Of a stretch of DNA of 64,000 nt, positions 59,563-64,000 are shown in pieces. The translations under genes and the position numbers were made by a program. Under the pieces are notes generated by a model, which was not told the DNA's origin, made no database searches, and saw only the letters and a list, made by a program, of their open reading frames with translations. This DNA comes from Candidatus Falkowiibacteriota bacterium (lineage in GTDB: Bacteria > Patescibacteriota > Patescibacteriia > JACRDY01): NCBI GenBank assembly GCA_016218485.1, contig JACRDY010000059.1, positions 1 through 64,000 on the forward strand. Reading direction: 5' to 3'. Positions within the stretch are counted from its first letter, which is position 1, and every line of letters starts with the position of its first letter.

Positions 59563-60330
59563 ATGAGTTTAGACGATATCAAAAAGTTGAGAGAAACCAC
59601 TGGCGCCGGCATGGTTGATTGTCAGAAGGCGCTGGATGAAGCGGGCGGAGACCTGACTGCCGCCGTGGATATTCTGCGCAAGAAAGGCCTGGAAAAAGCC
59701 GGCAAGAAAGCGGAGCGTGCGACGAGCGAAGGGATGATTGCCATGGCCCGAGAGGGGAAAAAAGTGGCGGTGGCTTCACTGCGTTGCGAGACTGATTTCG
59801 TGGCGCGCAACAGCGACTTTGGCGCGGCCGTGGCGGAGTTTGCCAGCCAGCTTTTGACAGTTTCTGCCGATGAGTTCAAAACCTGGGCCGAGGAAAAAAT
59901 CAAGAACGAATTGATCGTAAAAATTGGTGAAAATCTCCAGCTGGGCGACTTCGGTGTGCTGGAAGGTGATGTTGTCGGCGTTTACCTCCATTCGGACAAG
60001 AAGCAGGCCGCGGTGGTGGTACTGTCCGGTGGTACGGCAGCACAGGCCAATGATCTGGCGATGCAGGTGGTGGCCATGTCTCCGAGTTATATCCGGCCGG
60101 AAGATGTGCCGGCCGAGGTTATTGCTAAAGAAAAGGAAATTTACGTTGAACAAATGGCTGGAGAGAATAAACCGGCCGAAGTTTTGCAGAAGATTATTGA
60201 AGGTAAACTGCAAAAGTTTTATATGGAGACTTGTTTACTAAAGCAGCCGTTTATTAAAGATGACAGTCAGACTGTTGAGCAGTGCTTGGGCAACGCGACG
60301 GTGAATGAGTTTCAGCGGTATAGTATTTAG
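59563..60330 (+). CDS. tsf: Elongation factor Ts
   Basis: Exchanges nucleotides on EF-Tu. The 255-aa protein begins with the UBA-like KKLRETTGAGMVDCQKALDEAGGD and has the TDFVARN motif contacting EF-Tu. It has one core domain half rather than the two repeats of E. coli EF-Ts, as in many bacteria. It is followed by a GGCCTCG-TTCG-CGGGGC hairpin and six T (60352-60376). Confidence 0.97.
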   Translation: MSLDDIKKLRETTGAGMVDCQKALDEAGGDLTAAVDILRKKGLEKAGKKAERATSEGMIAMAREGKKVAVASLRCETDFVARNSDFGAAVAEFASQLLTVSADEFKTWAEEKIKNELIVKIGENLQLGDFGVLEGDVVGVYLHSDKKQAAVVVLSGGTAAQANDLAMQVVAMSPSYIRPEDVPAEVIAKEKEIYVEQMAGENKPAEVLQKIIEGKLQKFYMETCLLKQPFIKDDSQTVEQCLGNATVNEFQRYSI

Positions 60331-60351
60331 TTTTGAGATAGTATTTAGGAA

Positions 60352-60376
60352 AGGCCTCGTTCGCGGGGCTTTTTTG
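60352..60376 (+). terminator. Terminator of rpsB-tsf
   Basis: AGGCCTCG / CGGGGCT stem followed by TTTTTT. Confidence 0.85.
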
Positions 60377-60383
60377 TATTCCT

Positions 60384-60461
60384 GGAGTGACACAGCCTCT
60401 GGCTGTGTTATGTTATTCAGTAGAGCTTTCAGCATAACACAGCCAGAGGCTGTGTCACTCC
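60384..60461. repeat. 29-bp perfect inverted repeat
   Basis: Arms 60384-60412 and 60433-60461 (GGAGTGACACAGCC ... and its inverse) around a 20-base centre. A third partial copy CTGTGTCACTCCTAC follows at about 60464-60478. It lies between the tsf terminator and gap. Confidence 0.8.
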
Positions 60462-60535
60462 TACTGTGTCACTCCTACTAGCTACGGGCATTCTTTTTAT
60501 GCTATAATACGCTCATAACCCTTAACCTTTCCCCT

Positions 60536-61546
60536 ATGGTTCAAAAAGTCCGCGTCGCCATTAACGGTTTCGGTCGCATTGGCCGGGCGGCATTTAAAAT
60601 TGCTTTAGACAACAAGAAAGTGGAGGTGGTGGCGATTAATGATCTGGTGGCGCCGTCGGTGCTGGCGTATCTTTTAAAATATGATTCAGTCTACAATACG
60701 TACGATAAGAAAGTGACCGCTGACAGTAAACACGTCATCGTCAATGGCAAGAAGTATCCGGTGTTTCAGGAGCGCGAGCCAAAGAGATTGCCCTGGAAAA
60801 AGTTGGGAGTGGATGTGGTTTTGGAGTGCACCGGATTTTTTCTGGACACGGCCGGGGCCGGACAGCACCTGCGGGCGGGCGCCAAAAAAGTGGTCATCTC
60901 CGCACCGGGCAAAGACGATGTGGCCAACACGCACGTCTTCGGCACTCTAGAGACGCAGAAGCATGTTAAGCACGGCCAAGTGGTTTCCAACGCTTCCTGC
61001 ACCACCAATTGCATCAGCCCGGTGATGCAAGTCTTGGCCACCGTGTTTGGGATTGAGAAAGCGATGATGACGACCGCGCACGCCTATACCGCGAGCCAGG
61101 GGCTGGTTGATGAACCAAACAGCAAGGATATGCGTGAAGGCCGCGCGGCGGCAATGAACCTAGTACCCACCCACACCGGCGCGGCGGAGGCGACCGCCAA
61201 AGTGGTCCCGGCGCTGCAGGGAAAATTCACCGGTATTTCCATCCGCGTGCCCGTGATCTGCGGTTCGTTGTCTGACGTCACCTGTGTTTTGAAAAAAAAT
61301 GTGACGGCAGAACAGGTCAATAATGCGTTTCGCCGCGCTGCCAAGCAGCCGCTGTTCAAAAATATTCTGGAAGTTTCCGACGCACCATTAGTTTCCAGTG
61401 ACATCATTGGCAATCCGCATTCGGCGATCGTGGACACGACCTTTACCCGCGTGGTTGACGGTAACTTAGTGAAGGTTTTGGCCTGGTATGATAACGAGTG
61501 GGGGTACGCGCACCGGTTGGTGGAGATGGCGGTGGCAGTAAGTTAG
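60536..61546 (+). CDS. gap: Glyceraldehyde-3-phosphate dehydrogenase
   Basis: A glycolytic enzyme making 1,3-bisphosphoglycerate with NAD(P). The 336-aa protein has INGFGRIGRAAFK, the catalytic SNASCTTNC (Cys about 154) and LVPTHTGAAEATAKVVP. Residue 34-35 in AINDL suggests NAD use. TATAAT lies 31 bases before the ATG, with no good -35. No other glycolysis gene is near. Confidence 0.97.
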   Translation: MVQKVRVAINGFGRIGRAAFKIALDNKKVEVVAINDLVAPSVLAYLLKYDSVYNTYDKKVTADSKHVIVNGKKYPVFQEREPKRLPWKKLGVDVVLECTGFFLDTAGAGQHLRAGAKKVVISAPGKDDVANTHVFGTLETQKHVKHGQVVSNASCTTNCISPVMQVLATVFGIEKAMMTTAHAYTASQGLVDEPNSKDMREGRAAAMNLVPTHTGAAEATAKVVPALQGKFTGISIRVPVICGSLSDVTCVLKKNVTAEQVNNAFRRAAKQPLFKNILEVSDAPLVSSDIIGNPHSAIVDTTFTRVVDGNLVKVLAWYDNEWGYAHRLVEMAVAVS

Positions 61547-61650
61547 TAATCAGTAATCAGTAATCAGTAATCAGTAATCAGTAATCAGTAATCAGTAATC
61601 AGTAATCAGTAATCAGTAACTAGTTACTAGTTACTGATTACCAGTTACTT
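61545..61650. repeat. Tandem AGTAATC repeat
   Basis: About ten exact copies of the 7-base unit AGTAATC, then inverted units CTAGTTACTAGTTACTGATTAC. It lies between gap and the transporter. It is too short-period for CRISPR. Confidence 0.85.
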
Positions 61651-61657
61651 TATAAAT

Positions 61658-62704
61658 ATGTTCTCAAAACAAGATCTCTCCCAATTTTTCCTCCTGTTGC
61701 TATTAGCAGCTTCTCTGTATTTGGTGTACCTCTTTTTCAAGCCTTTCTTAATGGTGATTCTCCTGTCCGGCGTGCTGGTGTCTATTTTCTATAGTTGGTA
61801 TGAGTGGGTGCTGCCGCGGTTGCAGGGTAAGCGGAGTTGGGCGGCGTTGATTATGGTGGTGGTCATCGCGGTCATTATTATTCTGCCAGTGACGTTGTTT
61901 ATTTTTTACCTGTCCAAAAAATCACTGGAAGGCTTTAGCGCCATTACCGTTTGGATCAATAGCGGCGCGGCTGAACGGACGGTCAATCAGGGACTGTTGA
62001 GCCGGTTCAGTTTCATTGATGTTGAAGCGCTGAATCTTCGTCAGTATCTGGTCAGCGCCAGCTCGCGGATTTACAGCTTTCTCCTGTCTGGCGGCACCTC
62101 GCTCCTCAAAGGCACGACGCAGCTGTTCACCAGTTTGATCTTGATGTTTTTCACCATGTTTTTCCTGTTCCGTGACGGTAAAACATTCATGCGTGAGGTG
62201 ATGCACCTGACGCCGCTGCCCAATAAGTATGACCGGAAGATTTTTCAGAAATTTCGCGATGTCAGCTACTCTACCATCACCAGTACCTTTGTAACCGCTA
62301 TTGTCCAGGGTATTATTGGTTCAGTGGGTTTCATGATCGTCGGCATCCCGGCTTTTTTCGCCGGTGTCGCCATGGCGTTTTTGGCGCTGTTGCCGTATGT
62401 TGGCGCGACATTTGTTTGGCTGCCGGCGGGGTTGTATCTCCTCCTGACCGGCAAGATTTGGCAAGGCATATTTATTTTAATCTGGGGGTCGGTGGTGGTC
62501 AGTCTGGTAGATAATATTTTGCGGCCGATGCTGATTAAGAATAAAGCCCAGATCCATCCGTTGATTATTTTCTTTGCGATCTTCGGCGGTATCCTTACCT
62601 TTGGCTTCTGGGGGATGATTCTCGGGCCGATCATTATTTCCATTGCGTTTACCATTCTCCATATTTATGAATTGGAGTACGCTGATGTATTGGAGGAGGA
62701 ATAA
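61658..62704 (+). CDS. AI-2E family transporter
   Basis: The 348-aa polytopic membrane protein has eight or so hydrophobic helices and family marks (PFLMVILLSGVLVSIFYSW, TLFIFYLSKKS, LPYVGATFVWLPAGLYLLL, NILRPMLIKNKAQIHPLIIFFAIFGG). The family includes sporulation permeases, TqsA-like and sodium/proton exporters. The substrate is unknown. Confidence 0.94.
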   Translation: MFSKQDLSQFFLLLLLAASLYLVYLFFKPFLMVILLSGVLVSIFYSWYEWVLPRLQGKRSWAALIMVVVIAVIIILPVTLFIFYLSKKSLEGFSAITVWINSGAAERTVNQGLLSRFSFIDVEALNLRQYLVSASSRIYSFLLSGGTSLLKGTTQLFTSLILMFFTMFFLFRDGKTFMREVMHLTPLPNKYDRKIFQKFRDVSYSTITSTFVTAIVQGIIGSVGFMIVGIPAFFAGVAMAFLALLPYVGATFVWLPAGLYLLLTGKIWQGIFILIWGSVVVSLVDNILRPMLIKNKAQIHPLIIFFAIFGGILTFGFWGMILGPIIISIAFTILHIYELEYADVLEEE

Positions 62705-62765
62705 ATCCAGCACCTTCCAGCATATCCCGTCAGCGTGCTGCGGGGTATGCTGGAAGGTGCTGGAT
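62705..62765. repeat. Palindromic repeat element, short-form copy D
   Basis: A 61-bp hairpin ATCCAGCACCTTCCAGCATA ... GGTGCTGGAT with compensating changes in the two arms (GCATA/TATGC instead of GAATA/TATTC), which suggests that the hairpin itself is conserved. Confidence 0.87.
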
Positions 62766-62889
62766 AAAAATTAGAAATTGGAGAAAAACCCTTTGAAATA
62801 AAAGGTTTTTTATTTGCCAAAATAGGGGATTCTGGTATAGTTGATGAGGGAGAAATTCAGTATTTCCTGCGTTTTAGTTATTGGAAAGA

Positions 62890-62962
62890 GATTTAGTATA
62901 TCGTATGTCGTATATGGTATGTGGGGAAATTCCCCCATATACCATATACCACATACTATATT
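62890..62962. repeat. Short-period inverted repeat before the zinc-ribbon gene
   Basis: CGTATATGGTATGTGGGGAA on the left faces CCCCCATATACCATATACC on the right. The next ATG is at 62970. Confidence 0.75.
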
Positions 62963-62969
62963 CCCCCCT

Positions 62970-64000
62970 ATGCTCAACTGCAAGAATTGTAATCAACCTT
63001 TCACCATCTACCCCGAAGACCAGGAAATGTACGATAAGTTTGCCGTACCCGCGCCGCGGCGTTGTCCGCGTTGCCGGCTGATTCAGCGGCTGATGTTCCG
63101 GAACGCTCGGGCCCTGTATTACCGGAAGTGCGACCGCAGCGGCGAGACCATTTTGTCCAGCTATAATCCGAGTCAGCCGTTCCCGGTGTACAAGCCGGAT
63201 ATTTGGTGGAGTGACCAATGGGAAGCCATGGATTACGCCCGGGATTATGATTTTGGCAAACCATTTTTTGCCCAATTCAAAGAGCTGAATGACGTGGTAC
63301 CGCACTTCAGCCTCTTCGTCAGTAATGGCACGGTGGTGAATTGCGACTTTACCAACTGTATTGGTTTTTCCAAGAATTGTTATTTGACGTTTGAGACTGA
63401 CTACGCGGAGGACAGCTATTACTCCAACCTCTTGAAACGGAGCAAGGACATGGTGGACTGTTCTATTTGCTATGATGATGAATTTTGCTACCAGTGCGTT
63501 GATTGCCAGGCGTCGTACGGCTTGCGCTATTGTCAAAATTGCACCGGTTGCCGGGACAGCTATTTCCTGTTTGATTGTAAATCGTGTAATGACTGCATCG
63601 GCTGTATCAACCAGCGCTATCAGAAATTCATGATTTTTAACGAGCAGTACAGTGAAGCAGAATATAACCAGAAAAAAGCCGCGCTGCGGCTGGATACCCG
63701 CTCGGGCGTCGCGGCGCTCGCTTCGCAGTGCCAGCAGTTTTTCGGGAAGCACCCGCACAAAAATTTGCAGTTTGAAAAGAACGTCAATAGTGTCGGTAAC
63801 TATTTGTATAACTCCAAAAACGCATTCCAGTGCTTCGACTGCAGCGACCTGGAAGACTGCCGCTACTGCGCTAAGCTGTCAATCGGCGTCAAGTCGTGCA
63901 TGGATTACAACTCGTGGGGCGACCGGGCGGAGCTCGTCTACAGCTGTTCGGATGTCGGCGGCGGCGTGTATAACCTGAAATTTTGCTGGGCGATTGATAC
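62970..64000 (+). CDS. Cys-rich zinc-ribbon protein, cut by the window edge
   Basis: An open frame from ATG 62970 to the last base without stop, at least 343 codons. The start MLNCKNCNQPFTI and PRRCPRCRL give a first four-Cys ribbon. Many further C-x-x-C pairs follow (CYQCVDCQ, CQNCTGC, CKSCNDCIGC, CFDCSD). The DNQR-like aromatic stretch DIWWSDQWEAMDYARDYDFGKPFF separates them. I recognise the style (large Cys-rich proteins of Patescibacteria) but not a defined function. The C-terminus is missing. Confidence 0.82.
   Translation, partial: MLNCKNCNQPFTIYPEDQEMYDKFAVPAPRRCPRCRLIQRLMFRNARALYYRKCDRSGETILSSYNPSQPFPVYKPDIWWSDQWEAMDYARDYDFGKPFFAQFKELNDVVPHFSLFVSNGTVVNCDFTNCIGFSKNCYLTFETDYAEDSYYSNLLKRSKDMVDCSICYDDEFCYQCVDCQASYGLRYCQNCTGCRDSYFLFDCKSCNDCIGCINQRYQKFMIFNEQYSEAEYNQKKAALRLDTRSGVAALASQCQQFFGKHPHKNLQFEKNVNSVGNYLYNSKNAFQCFDCSDLEDCRYCAKLSIGVKSCMDYNSWGDRAELVYSCSDVGGGVYNLKFCWAID

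Noticed and set aside
61545..61650. CRISPR array
   Set aside because: The unit is 7 bases without spacers; no cas gene is present.

Overview
The window looks like a chromosomal piece of a Patescibacteria / Candidate Phyla Radiation bacterium. This is inference from gene content and style, not from a marker tree. It has roughly balanced base composition. Single-copy core genes are scattered rather than kept in classical operons. Many short membrane-anchored proteins have no recognisable family, and a truncated UvrC, an S23-type four-helix protein, PilT and an alternative DHFR-like protein are present. Most genes lack a Shine-Dalgarno sequence. Almost all genes stop with TAA or TAG; only nusG stops with TGA. 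There is no rRNA, no CRISPR array and no transposase gene.

Layout. 140-7804: pheT, a small membrane protein, dnaE and a membrane-anchored protein. 7883-10112: a thrS gene behind a T-box leader with its own promoter and terminator. 10142-13967: a secreted DUF5667-like protein, a 47-aa basic protein, then miaA and gatB converging on a 34-bp inverted repeat that supplies both stop codons. 14519-19464: a thymidylate supply block on the minus strand (dCMP deaminase, an NMP-kinase-like protein, dUTPase, ThyA, a RibD-C/DHFR-like reductase, thymidylate kinase). 19875-23359: an inositol-phosphatase-family enzyme, an S23-like protein, and secE-nusG-rplK-rplA. 24802-29701: pilT, a small protein, a class B penicillin-binding protein and murF. 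29883-34887: tRNA-Glu, a eukaryote-type (GSII) glutamine synthetase, typA with a duplicated 5' end, and a DedA protein. 35119-43808: a full-length purL standing alone, a surface protein, an orphan 490-aa protein, a large structured RNA of unknown class, and a LOG-family protein. 44268-49750: uvrB, a dual-specificity phosphatase, a tRNA-like RNA element and uvrA. 49863-52075: an AT-rich, probably acquired patch with a DGQHR/DndB-like protein, a tiny basic protein and a broken DUF559 nuclease. 52239-64000: a DUF4349 protein, a GT-C-like membrane protein broken at a G10 tract, uvrC, a prephenate-dehydratase domain protein, rpsB-tsf, gap, an AI-2E family transporter, and a Cys-rich zinc-ribbon protein that runs off the right edge.

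The genes cover translation (PheT, ThrRS, MiaA, GatB, L1, L11, S2, EF-Ts, NusG, TypA), replication and repair (DnaE, UvrA, UvrB, UvrC), dTMP synthesis, wall synthesis, and a little glycolysis and nitrogen metabolism. Between them lie several families of dispersed repeats: short-period inverted repeats, GC-rich blocks, a 61-118 bp palindromic family and one MITE-like element. Some have entered coding sequence (miaA) or supply gene ends.

The signals most worth following are the structured RNA at about 42191-42562, the tRNA/tmRNA-like element with a nearby short antisense-like RNA at 46649-46832, the thrS T-box with what looks like a very short stem I, the near absence of UGA as a stop codon, and the G10 frameshift in the GT-C-like gene.
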